This document shows positions 52,552 through 60,723 of a stretch of 64,000 bases of DNA, in pieces. A model generated the notes under the pieces. That model made no database searches. It was not told the DNA's origin and worked only from the letters and a program-made list of their open reading frames with translations. The DNA is from Planotetraspora thailandica (GTDB taxonomy: Bacteria; Actinomycetota; Actinomycetes; Streptosporangiales; Streptosporangiaceae): the NCBI RefSeq assembly GCF_016863335.1, contig NZ_BOOR01000027.1, positions 62,001-126,000 of the forward strand, read 5' to 3'. Position numbers and translations under genes: made by a program. The number at the start of each line of letters is the position of its first letter. Position 1 is the stretch's first letter.

Positions 52552-55119
52552 TCACTCCGCCGAGACGTCCTTGGCCCTGGCCCGCAGCGCACGGCCGATG
52601 CCGTCGGCGCCCTCGAGCAACAGCCGCCGCAGCGCGTGCGGAGGCTGCGTTGCCGAGATATGGTCCTGGGTCTTCGCCACGGTCTCCGGGCTGATCAGCA
52701 GGGCGGGGTAGCAGCCGACCACGAAGTTCTGCGCTGAGTCGAAGGTCCACTCCGCCCAGATCCGGCCCACCTCGTCGAGGTACTTCTGTCCGTACGGCTC
52801 GAGCAGGTCGACATGGTGCGGGTCCATGAAGCCGAGGATGGTCGAGCGGAGCAGCGCGCCGCTCAGCCCGCCGCCCACGATCGTGTTCCACGTCCGCGCC
52901 TTGGCCTCCGCCGTGGGGATCGAGGCGCGGCTCAACGCCGCGGACCGCTCACCCGTGGCCGTGGCGTCACGGGCCAGCTCGGCATCGATGTCGTCCGCGC
53001 CGAGGACTCCGCCGGAGACCAGCGCATGCGTGAGCGTCCAACGCAGGTCGGTGTCGACCGCGAGGCCCTCGGGAACGGCGGTGCCGTCGAGGACGCCCCG
53101 CACGAACGCCAGGTCGTCGGGTGACGTGGCGACCGCGGTGAAGGCGTTGACGTAGGCCAACTGGTGGTCCGAGCCGGGCTCGGCCGTGCCGATCAGGGCG
53201 CGCAGCGCCGCGGCGAGCCGGGCCAGGCCGGTGTCGCGCCAGACCGGGTCGGCGTACTGCTGGATCGCCTGCCGGGCCTGGCGGAGCACCGCCTGCACGA
53301 CCGTGATGTCCTTGACCGAGTCGATGCCCGAGATGACCAGAGCCACGTAGTCGCGGGTGGCCATCTCGCCGTCGCGGGTCATGTCCCAGGCCGCCGACCA
53401 GCACAGCGCGCGCGGCAGAGAGTCCTGGAATGCGGCGATGCCGCCGTTCACCAGCGTCTCCAGCGACCGCGAGTCGAGCCGGACCTTCGCGTACGTCAGG
53501 TCGTCGTCGTTGATCAGCACCAGGTCGGGCCTGACCTCGCCGACGAGCTCGGCCACGGGGGTGCGGGAGCCGACGACGTCGAGCTCGACCCGGCGGGTCC
53601 GGGTGAGGACGCCGTCCACCAGGGAGTACAGGCCGACCGCGACCCGGTGCGAGCGCAGCGTGGGATGCTCCTGCGGCGCCTCCTGCAGCACGTCGAAGGT
53701 CAGGAAACGGCCCTCGTCGTCGGTGGTGAACGACGGGCGCAGGGTGTTGACCCAGGAGGTCTCCAGCCACTCCTTGGACCACGACGACAGGTCGCGGCCC
53801 GAGGTGCGCTCCAGGGCCGACAGGAGGTCCTGCAGGGTCGTGTTGCCCCAGGCGTGCTCGTTGAAGTAGTCGCGCACGCCGGCCAGGAAGTTCTCCAGCC
53901 CGACGTAGGCGACGAGCTGCTTGAGCACCGAGGCGCCCTTGGCGTACGTGATGCCGTCGAAGTTGACCTCGACCGCCTGCATGTCCGGGATGTCGGCCGC
54001 GATCGGGTGGGTGGAGGGCAGCTGGTCCTGCCGGTACGCCCACGCCTTCTCGACGTTGGCGAACGTGGTCCACGCGCCCTGGCCCCAGCGGGTCGCCTCG
54101 GCCTGGCACAGCACGGACATGTACGTGGCGAACGACTCGTTCAGCCACAGGTCGTCCCACCAGCGCATGGTGACGAGGTCGCCGAACCACATGTGCGCCA
54201 TCTCGTGCAGGATCGTCTCCGCGCGGCGCTCGACCAGCGCGTCCGTCACGCGGGACCGGAAGACGTAGTCCTCCAGGAAGGTGACGGCGCCCGCGTTCTC
54301 CATGGCGCCCGCGTTGAACTCCGGCACGAACAGCTGGTCGTACTTGCCGAACGGGTAGCGCAGGCCGAAGACGCGGTGGAAGAAGTCGAAGCCCTGCTTG
54401 GTGACCTCGAAGATGTTCTCGGCGTCCAGGTGCTCGGCCAGGGAGCGGCGCACGAAGACGCCCAGCGGGATGCCGTCGTGCTCGTCGCGGACCACGGCGT
54501 ACGGCCCGGCGATGAGCGCGGTGATGTAGGTCGACATGACGGGAGTGGGCGGGAAGTGCCAGCGCCGCGCCTCCTGGAGTGTGCCGTGCCGCCCGTGGTG
54601 CTCGTCGAGCGCCTCGACGGAGTCGGGGGCGGCGTTGGAGACGACCTCCCAGCTCCCCGGGGCGAGGACGGTCAGCTCGAAGGTCGCCTTGAGGTCGGGC
54701 TGGTCGAAGCACGCGTACATGCGGTGCGCGTCGGCCGTCTCGAACTGGCTGTGGAGGTAGACCTGCTGGTCGACGGGGTCGACGAAACGGTGGAGGCCCT
54801 CACCCGTGCGCATGTAGGACGCGTCGGCGTCGATGCGCAGCTCGTTGTGCTCGGCCAGCCCCGGCAGCGGGATGCGACCCTTCTCCGCGTCGTAGGACGC
54901 CGGGTCGAGGTCGGCGCCGTTCAGCACGATCTTGCGAACGTGCGCCCCATGCAGGTCGATGAAGGTGTCGGCCCCCGGGCGGGTGGAGGTGAAGTGGACC
55001 GTCGTGATGCTCTCGAACCGGTCCTCCCCTTCCGTCAGATCGAGTTCGACCCCGTACGACTGGACGGTCAGCAGCCGGGCTCGCTCCCGGGCTTCGTCAC
55101 GCGTCAAATTGCCTGCCAC
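52552..55119 (-). CDS. pepN: aminopeptidase N
   Basis: An 855-aa M1 zinc metallopeptidase that removes N-terminal residues from peptides. N-terminal beta domain, then the substrate-binding FNAGAMENAGAVTF, the zinc site HEMAHMWFGD with the third ligand in DLWLNESFATYM, and a long helical C-terminal domain (typical of the actinomycete/animal-type ~850-aa enzymes). Cytosolic. Monocistronic, with a strong hairpin downstream. Confidence 0.96.
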   Translation of the reverse strand: MAGNLTRDEARERARLLTVQSYGVELDLTEGEDRFESITTVHFTSTRPGADTFIDLHGAHVRKIVLNGADLDPASYDAEKGRIPLPGLAEHNELRIDADASYMRTGEGLHRFVDPVDQQVYLHSQFETADAHRMYACFDQPDLKATFELTVLAPGSWEVVSNAAPDSVEALDEHHGRHGTLQEARRWHFPPTPVMSTYITALIAGPYAVVRDEHDGIPLGVFVRRSLAEHLDAENIFEVTKQGFDFFHRVFGLRYPFGKYDQLFVPEFNAGAMENAGAVTFLEDYVFRSRVTDALVERRAETILHEMAHMWFGDLVTMRWWDDLWLNESFATYMSVLCQAEATRWGQGAWTTFANVEKAWAYRQDQLPSTHPIAADIPDMQAVEVNFDGITYAKGASVLKQLVAYVGLENFLAGVRDYFNEHAWGNTTLQDLLSALERTSGRDLSSWSKEWLETSWVNTLRPSFTTDDEGRFLTFDVLQEAPQEHPTLRSHRVAVGLYSLVDGVLTRTRRVELDVVGSRTPVAELVGEVRPDLVLINDDDLTYAKVRLDSRSLETLVNGGIAAFQDSLPRALCWSAAWDMTRDGEMATRDYVALVISGIDSVKDITVVQAVLRQARQAIQQYADPVWRDTGLARLAAALRALIGTAEPGSDHQLAYVNAFTAVATSPDDLAFVRGVLDGTAVPEGLAVDTDLRWTLTHALVSGGVLGADDIDAELARDATATGERSAALSRASIPTAEAKARTWNTIVGGGLSGALLRSTILGFMDPHHVDLLEPYGQKYLDEVGRIWAEWTFDSAQNFVVGCYPALLISPETVAKTQDHISATQPPHALRRLLLEGADGIGRALRARAKDVSAE

Positions 55120-55283
55120 ACCTGCTCCTCAAGATGCACCATCGCCCCGATCCCCCTACGCCCCGTCGCGAGAGGGTTCCCTGAATCCTGCCATGCCAGG
55201 CCGACAACCCGGCATTCAAGTCGTCCCCTACCGGGATTAACGGCGCCGACGCCCCCGCGGCGGCGGCGATACCCGTTCCTTCT

Positions 55284-55321
55284 TACTGGCGGAAGTGGAC
55301 CTTGAGAGGCCAGTATTGACA
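55284..55321 (+). promoter_or_regulatory. inverted repeat next to a TTGACA element, before ALDH gene
   Basis: TACTGGC (55284-55290) and GCCAGTA (55309-55315) are perfect 7-bp arms, and a consensus TTGACA follows at 55316-55321. A convincing -10 at the right spacing is absent. It may be the operator and promoter of the aldehyde dehydrogenase gene, 86 bp downstream. Confidence 0.35.
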
Positions 55322-55407
55322 GGGGAAACCGCGTATCCCGTCCTGTCCGGCATGCGCGGCCGCAGACGCTCACGACAAGGACAGCCGCCGCGCGAGGATG
55401 AGGGTTG

Positions 55408-56814
55408 ATGCGTCACCTTTACGTGAATGGAGCCTGGACCCCTTCGGCCTCCGGCGAGGGCATCGACGTGATCAATCCCGCCACCGAGGAGGTCGTCGAC
55501 CGCGTCCCCTCGGGATGGCCGGGTGACGTCGACGCCGCGGTCACGGCGGCGCGCGCGGCCTTCCCCTCCTGGTCCGGTACGGCTCCCGCCGAGCGGGGCA
55601 AGCTCCTCGCGGACGCCGCCCGGCTGCTGGAGGAACGCGCCGGCCAGATGGCCGAGACGATCGCCACGGACATGGGCTCCCCGCTCCGTTTCGCGCTGAA
55701 GGTTCAGACCCTGATGCCCGCCGGAGTGCTGGCGTCCTACGCGGAGCTCGCGGAAACCTACGAGTTCGACGAGGGCAAGGTCGGCAACTCGCTGGTCGTC
55801 AGGGAGCCCGTTGGTGTCGTCGGCGCGATCACCCCGTGGAACTATCCGCTCCACCAGGTGATCTGCAAGGTCGCTCCGGCGCTCGCGGCCGGCTGCACGG
55901 TGGTGCTCAAGCCCAGCGAGGTGGCCCCCCTCGCGGCCTACGCGCTGGCGGACATCTTCCACGAGGTCGGCCTGCCACCCGGCGTCTTCAACATGGTCAG
56001 CGGTTACGGCCCGGTGGTCGGCGAGGCGATCGCGACCCACCCCGGCGTCGACATGGTGTCGTTCACCGGCTCGACGGCGGCCGGGAGGCGGGTGGCGGCG
56101 CTGGCGGCCGAGACGGTCAAGAAGGTCGCGCTGGAGCTCGGCGGAAAATCGGCCAACATCATCCTTCCCGACGCCGACATCGAGACCGCGGTCAAGGCGG
56201 GCGTCGCCAACGCCTTCGTGAACTCGGGCCAGACCTGCACGGCGTGGAGCCGCATGCTCGTCCACTGGGACCAGTACGACGACGCCGTCGCCCTCGCCGT
56301 CCAGACGGCCGGCGCCTATGTCCCCGGTGACCCGTTCGCCGAGGAGACCCGCCTCGGGCCCCTGGTCTCCGCCGCCCAGCGCGCGCGGGTGGTCCGCTAC
56401 ATCAACCGGGGCCATGAGGAGGGCGCCCGGCTCGTATACGGCGGCACGGACAACCCCGTCGGCCGGGGTTTCTACGTCGAGCCCACGATCTTCGCCGGCG
56501 TCGCCCCCGGGATGGCCATCGAGCAGGAGGAGATCTTCGGTCCCGTACTGTCGGTCGTCCCGTACGCCTCGGAGGACGACGCCGTCTCCATCGCCAACGG
56601 CACGCCGTACGGCCTGGCGGGGGCGGTGTGGGCGGGCACGGACGACAAGGCGCTGGCCGTGGCGCGCAGACTGCGCACGGGACAGGTGCACGTCAACGGC
56701 GGCCGGTTCAACCCCCAGGCGCCCTTCGGCGGCTACAAGCGCTCAGGCGTCGGCAGGGAGCTCGGCCGACACGGCCTTGAGGAATACCTCGAGGTCAAGG
56801 CCATTCACGTGTGA
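55408..56814 (+). CDS. aldehyde dehydrogenase (NAD-dependent)
   Basis: A 468-aa ALDH-superfamily enzyme. Rossmann/cofactor motif [20 protein letters not shown], catalytic Glu in [13 protein letters not shown] and catalytic Cys in [12 protein letters not shown], then the C-terminal [13 protein letters not shown]. It oxidises an aldehyde to a carboxylic acid; the substrate cannot be assigned. I chose ATG at 55408 (GAGGATGAGGG upstream) over the TTG one codon earlier. It ends 3 bp from the convergent def gene. Confidence 0.94.
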   Translation: MRHLYVNGAWTPSASGEGIDVINPATEEVVDRVPSGWPGDVDAAVTAARAAFPSWSGTAPAERGKLLADAARLLEERAGQMAETIATDMGSPLRFALKVQTLMPAGVLASYAELAETYEFDEGKVGNSLVVREPVGVVGAITPWNYPLHQVICKVAPALAAGCTVVLKPSEVAPLAAYALADIFHEVGLPPGVFNMVSGYGPVVGEAIATHPGVDMVSFTGSTAAGRRVAALAAETVKKVALELGGKSANIILPDADIETAVKAGVANAFVNSGQTCTAWSRMLVHWDQYDDAVALAVQTAGAYVPGDPFAEETRLGPLVSAAQRARVVRYINRGHEEGARLVYGGTDNPVGRGFYVEPTIFAGVAPGMAIEQEEIFGPVLSVVPYASEDDAVSIANGTPYGLAGAVWAGTDDKALAVARRLRTGQVHVNGGRFNPQAPFGGYKRSGVGRELGRHGLEEYLEVKAIHV

Positions 56815-56817
56815 AGA

Positions 56818-57306
56818 CTACGGCGTCTGGAGGAGGATCTTCCTGCGTTCGTCCTTGGCCAGCCGGTCGACGTAGAGGGTGCCCTCCAGGTGGTCGAACT
56901 CGTGCTGGAAGCAGCGCGCGAGCATTCCGCGCGCCTTGACCTCCACCGGCCGGCCGAGCCTGTCCAGGCCGCGGATCGTGGCCCCGGCGGCCCGGGGGGT
57001 CGGCGCGTACAACGGCTTGCCGGTCTGCTTCCCGGGCACCGACAGGCAGCCCTCCTCCTCGACGACCTCCTCGGGGTCGTCGACGACCAGCTCGGGGTTG
57101 ATCACGTGGCCCTTGCGGTTGCTGATGTCGTAGACGAACAGCCGCCTCGCGACGCCGATCTGGGGCCCGGCCAGGCCGACGCCGTCGGCGGCGTACATGA
57201 CCGAGAACATGTCGTCGATCAGCCGCCGCAGCTCCTTGTCGAAATCCGTCACCGGTTCGGCGGGCGTGCGCAGGACCGGGTCGCCGACATAACGGATCTC
57301 ACGCAT
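56818..57306 (-). CDS. def: peptide deformylase
   Basis: A 162-aa metalloenzyme removing formyl from the N-terminal Met of new proteins. All three motifs are present: GVGLAGPQIG (about 43), EEGCLSVPG (about 90) with the Cys ligand, and QHEFDHLEG (about 133) with the His-Glu-His set. Length agrees with the family. It lies between a convergent ALDH gene and a divergent rpiB gene. Confidence 0.97.
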   Translation of the reverse strand: MREIRYVGDPVLRTPAEPVTDFDKELRRLIDDMFSVMYAADGVGLAGPQIGVARRLFVYDISNRKGHVINPELVVDDPEEVVEEEGCLSVPGKQTGKPLYAPTPRAAGATIRGLDRLGRPVEVKARGMLARCFQHEFDHLEGTLYVDRLAKDERRKILLQTP

Positions 57307-57438
57307 GACGCTCCCGCGTGCTCTTGCGGGCCACGACTCGCCCGCAGGGGGAATGTAAGGACCCAGATAGGGTCACGTCTCTTACTCTAATGCAGCCCCC
57401 ACGTCGTGTCTCCTGGAGGAACCTGCGAAACTTGAACC

Positions 57439-57906
57439 GTGCGTGTCTACATCGGTTCCGACCATGCCGGCTACGAGCTCAAGAACCACCTGGTCGCCTG
57501 GCTCAAGGACCAGGGCCACGAGGTCGAGGACTGCGGGCCGTCCGTCTACGACTCCGAGGACGACTACCCGCCCTTCGTGCTCCGCGCCGCGAGCGGCGTC
57601 GCGGCCGACCCGGGCAGCCTGGGCATCGTGATCGGCGGATCGGGCAACGGCGAGCAGATCGCCGCCAACAAGGTGCGGGGCGTCCGCGCAGCGCTCGCGT
57701 GGAGCGAGGAGACCGCCAAGCTCGGTCGTCAGCACAACGACGCCAACGTGATCAGCGTGGGCGCCCGGATGCACTCCGTCGAGGACGCGGTGCGGTTTGT
57801 GGAGATCTTCCTCGCCACGCCGTTCTCCGGCGAGGAGCGGCACGCCCGCAGGATCGACCAGCTGGCCGAATACGAGGAGACCGGCGAGCTGCCGCCGCTT
57901 CCGTAG
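57439..57906 (+). CDS. rpiB: ribose-5-phosphate isomerase B
   Basis: A 155-aa enzyme interconverting ribose 5-phosphate and ribulose 5-phosphate. The N-terminus RVYIGSDHAGYELKNHL and the anion hole GGSGNGEQIAANKVRG are diagnostic; GARMHSVEDAV follows. In actinobacterial enzymes the catalytic base is a Glu in place of Cys, consistent with GNGEQ. GTG start. It is divergent from def. Confidence 0.95.
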   Translation: MRVYIGSDHAGYELKNHLVAWLKDQGHEVEDCGPSVYDSEDDYPPFVLRAASGVAADPGSLGIVIGGSGNGEQIAANKVRGVRAALAWSEETAKLGRQHNDANVISVGARMHSVEDAVRFVEIFLATPFSGEERHARRIDQLAEYEETGELPPLP

Positions 57907-57927
57907 CCGCTGGTCAGCCGCTGGTCA
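57906..57927. repeat. two 11-bp direct repeats after rpiB
   Basis: GCCGCTGGTCA occurs twice in a row (57906-57916, 57917-57927) directly at the end of rpiB, followed by a partial third unit GCGCT. Short and probably replication slippage. Confidence 0.6.
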
Positions 57928-57930
57928 GCG

Positions 57931-58113
57931 CTAGTCCTCGGGGCGGGCCGTCCTCTCGCCGTTGCCGTCGGTGCCCCGGCGCGATTCCCGCCGGGGCGTC
58001 TCGTCGCGCAGAGGGCGGCGGTCGGCCGCCTCCTGCTGCTCGGCCGTGGGGCGCGACACGTCACGCGCCCGCATGGCCGTCATCGCGGTGATCTGCAAAT
58101 TCTGCAGTGCCAT
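57931..58113 (-). CDS. small hypothetical protein
   Basis: A 60-aa hydrophilic protein. The first 20 residues (ALQNLQITAMTAMRARDVSR) look like a short helix; the rest is Arg/Glu-rich and probably disordered. It begins 9 nt after the Eis-type gene on the same strand, which is the main reason to accept it. The ribosome site is weak, and no family is recognised. It could be a chance open frame. Confidence 0.42.
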   Translation of the reverse strand: MALQNLQITAMTAMRARDVSRPTAEQQEAADRRPLRDETPRRESRRGTDGNGERTARPED

Positions 58114-58122
58114 GCCGCAAGC

Positions 58123-59349
58123 CTAGAAGACCAGTCCCGCCCAGGGCCTCGGGTCCCAGGACATCGCGGTGGAAAGCTCGCGCAACGCTCCCTCGCGGTG
58201 CTCCCGGACGATCCCCGCTCCGGCGAGCGCGGTCAGCGGCCTGCCGCCGAGGTAGGCCGCGCCCAGGACCTCCACGGGCAGGGTCAGGTCGGCGGGGTCG
58301 TCGGTGCGCTCGCAGGACGCCTTGTCGGTGGTGAGGCGCCACCGGCCCGCGTTCCACGGGCAGACCTGGTCCTCGACCTCGATCACCAGGTCGGCCGGGG
58401 CCGTGTAGGAGCGTGAGGCCAGGGCACGGTCGACGTCAACGAGCCGCACCCACAGCTCGTCCACCCAGCCGGCGTTCAGATGACGCGGTTCGGCGAGCAG
58501 GTGGATGACCGGGTCGTCCACGGGGCGGTTCCACGCGAAGACCCGCGAGCACAGGTCACGGTCGAGCACGCTGCGCCAGACCATCGCGTACGCCGCGGGG
58601 TCGACCGCGAACAGCTCGGACAGGCGCAGTTCGCCGTCGGGAACGTCGTGATCGGTCGCCCCGGGCTTCACCCGGAACAGGGCGTAGCCGCGCGGGCCGT
58701 CGTCGTCCTCGGCGATCACGCAGCGCAGCGGCCCCAGGCCCCGCCTGTCGTGGTCGTCGTCGGCGAGCACCTCGTGCCGCCAGCGCGGGTCCGACCTGGC
58801 GTACATGCCGGGACGGGAGACGCGCACCGCGTCGAAGACCGTGCGGAACGCGGCGAGCTCCTCGGCCGGCTTCGCCACGCGCAGGCGCAGGGCGGGGTCG
58901 GAGGGGGCTGTCCGGACGAAGGCCGAGCCGTGCTTCGGGATGCGGAAGAAGAAGTTGTCGGCGGCCCTGCCGTACCCGAACCGGCCGTAGATGCCCGCCT
59001 CCGAGGCGTAGAGCGCGGCGACGGCCTCGCCGCCGTCATGCAGGTCGTGGAGCTGGCGGGTCATCAGGGATGTCAGCACGCCGCGGCGCCGGTGGGAGGC
59101 CAGCACGCCGACGGCGGTGACGCCCGCGACCGGGATCGGGCCGCCGGGGACCGTCATGCTGAAGGTGTAGACGCTGGTGCAGCCGACCATGACGTCGCCG
59201 TCGAAGGCGGCCAGCGACCGGTCGATCTCCACGAGCTCCCGCCAGCGATCGGCGGCCACCGGGGGATTGGAGGAGTTGAACGTCTCGTAGTCGACGGCCG
59301 CGAAGGCAGGCCACTCAGACTCGGTGATGGGACGAACCTCGACAGTCAC
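58123..59349 (-). CDS. Eis-like GNAT acetyltransferase
   Basis: A 408-aa protein with the three-part fold of the enhanced intracellular survival family: an N-terminal GNAT domain (VTAVGVLASHRRRGVLTSL is the acetyl-CoA loop; YGRFGYGRAAD), a second degenerate GNAT half, and a C-terminal sterol-carrier-like domain. The last residue is a large hydrophobic followed by the carboxylate used in catalysis (GLVF end). Eis enzymes acetylate aminoglycosides or Lys residues. GTG start at 59349. Confidence 0.9.
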   Translation of the reverse strand: MTVEVRPITESEWPAFAAVDYETFNSSNPPVAADRWRELVEIDRSLAAFDGDVMVGCTSVYTFSMTVPGGPIPVAGVTAVGVLASHRRRGVLTSLMTRQLHDLHDGGEAVAALYASEAGIYGRFGYGRAADNFFFRIPKHGSAFVRTAPSDPALRLRVAKPAEELAAFRTVFDAVRVSRPGMYARSDPRWRHEVLADDDHDRRGLGPLRCVIAEDDDGPRGYALFRVKPGATDHDVPDGELRLSELFAVDPAAYAMVWRSVLDRDLCSRVFAWNRPVDDPVIHLLAEPRHLNAGWVDELWVRLVDVDRALASRSYTAPADLVIEVEDQVCPWNAGRWRLTTDKASCERTDDPADLTLPVEVLGAAYLGGRPLTALAGAGIVREHREGALRELSTAMSWDPRPWAGLVF

Positions 59350-59467
59350 CCACCCCACACTAGGAGCAGCGTGTGATCGGCAGCCACCCAATATGCGTGA
59401 CCGATGATCAAGGTCTTGGTCAAGTGGGTGCCTTCACGTGGGTTGGGCGGATACAGTCGAGCCCATC

Positions 59468-60580
59468 ATGAGTTCCCGTCCCGCCCCGCTGATCCCTCCC
59501 CGGGTGCGCGCGCTGCTGGGACGGGTGCCTCTGCTGGTGCCGCTGGTGCGGTTCGTGCGCAGGCTCTCGGCCAAGGACCGCAACCTGCTGATCGCGCTGG
59601 TCGCCGTCACGCTGCTCATCGGCGTGCTCGACGCGGAGGTCTCGGCCTACTGGTTCTCGCCGTCGCTGCTGATCCTGGTCACGCTCATCGGCGGCCTGCA
59701 GCTGCGGCTGCGCAGCCTCGTCGTCCTGCTCTGCACGGTCGCCCTGTCCCTGAGCTACATGGAGGCGGTCAGGCGGGTCGGCAACATCGGGCCGGGCTTC
59801 CTGATCACCATGTGCTTCACGGCCGTCCTCGCCTGGCTGATGGCCCGCACCCGGGGCAAGCTCGGCGTGCAGGGCCTGCGCGGCGACGCGATGCTGCTGG
59901 AGCTGCGCGACCGGCTCAAACGGCAGAGCGAGCTGCCGCCGTTCCCCAAGGAGTGGGGCGGCAAGGTGGTGCTCAAGCAGGCCGGCGGCTCCTCCTTCGG
60001 CGGCGACTTCGTGGTGTCCCTGCGTGAAGGCGACAACGTCGAGATGGCCGTCGTGGACGTCTCCGGCAAGGGCGTCGACGCGGGAACCCGTGCGCTTATG
60101 CTCTCGGGCACGTTCGGCGGCCTGCTCGGGTCCGTGGACGACTTCCTGGCCGCCTGCAACACCTACCTGCACAGGCAACTCGGAGACGAGGGCTTCGTCA
60201 CCGCCGTGCACCTGACCCTCGACCTGTCGACGGGGGCCTACACCATCACCTCGGCGGGCCACCCTCCGGTCGTGAAGTTCGACGCGGGCACGGGGACCTG
60301 GCGGGTCTCCACGGCCAAGGGCGTCGTGCTGGGCGTGGTTCCCGACCTGCACTGCGAGGCCGACAGGGGCGTGCTGCGCAAGGGCGACGCGCTCATGCTG
60401 TTCACCGACGGCCTCATCGAGCAGCCCGGCCGCGACATCGACGCGGGGCTCGACCGGCTGCTGGGCGAGGCCGAGCGGCTGCTCCCCTCCGGCTTCCGCG
60501 ACCGCGCCCGCCAGCTCGTCCAGTCGATGACCTCGGGCCACAACGACGACTGCGCCCTCGTCCTCATCTGGCGCCAGTAG
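59468..60580 (+). CDS. membrane PP2C-type (SpoIIE) serine phosphatase
   Basis: A 370-aa protein. Three to four membrane helices at residues about 40-125 (LLIALVAVTLLIGVLDAEVS, LLILVTLIGGLQLRL) precede a cytosolic SpoIIE/PP2C phosphatase: SFGGDFVV, MAVVDVSGKGVDAGTRA and LMLFTDGLIEQPG carry the Asp residues that bind two metals; NDDCALVLI ends it. It dephosphorylates anti-sigma antagonist-type proteins or others. It is about 140 nt upstream of the LanKC gene on the same strand. ATG chosen at 59468. Confidence 0.9.
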   Translation: MSSRPAPLIPPRVRALLGRVPLLVPLVRFVRRLSAKDRNLLIALVAVTLLIGVLDAEVSAYWFSPSLLILVTLIGGLQLRLRSLVVLLCTVALSLSYMEAVRRVGNIGPGFLITMCFTAVLAWLMARTRGKLGVQGLRGDAMLLELRDRLKRQSELPPFPKEWGGKVVLKQAGGSSFGGDFVVSLREGDNVEMAVVDVSGKGVDAGTRALMLSGTFGGLLGSVDDFLAACNTYLHRQLGDEGFVTAVHLTLDLSTGAYTITSAGHPPVVKFDAGTGTWRVSTAKGVVLGVVPDLHCEADRGVLRKGDALMLFTDGLIEQPGRDIDAGLDRLLGEAERLLPSGFRDRARQLVQSMTSGHNDDCALVLIWRQ

Positions 60581-60723
60581 CACATCCCGGCCGTACGGAT
60601 CCGCGACAGGGCCGGAATCGTCACGCCATGTAATCGCCCATGCGCGTATCGTGTGCCACGTCAACGGCCGCGCGCACGGCGGCCCCGGTCCCGGTACGGC
60701 CGGCAGCTGAAAAGGGGCGGATC

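Noticed and set aside
60581-60723. Lanthipeptide precursor gene just upstream of LanKC
   Set aside because: Neither strand has a frame of useful length with Ser/Cys pairs; the only ATG frames end at once or run into the LanKC frame.
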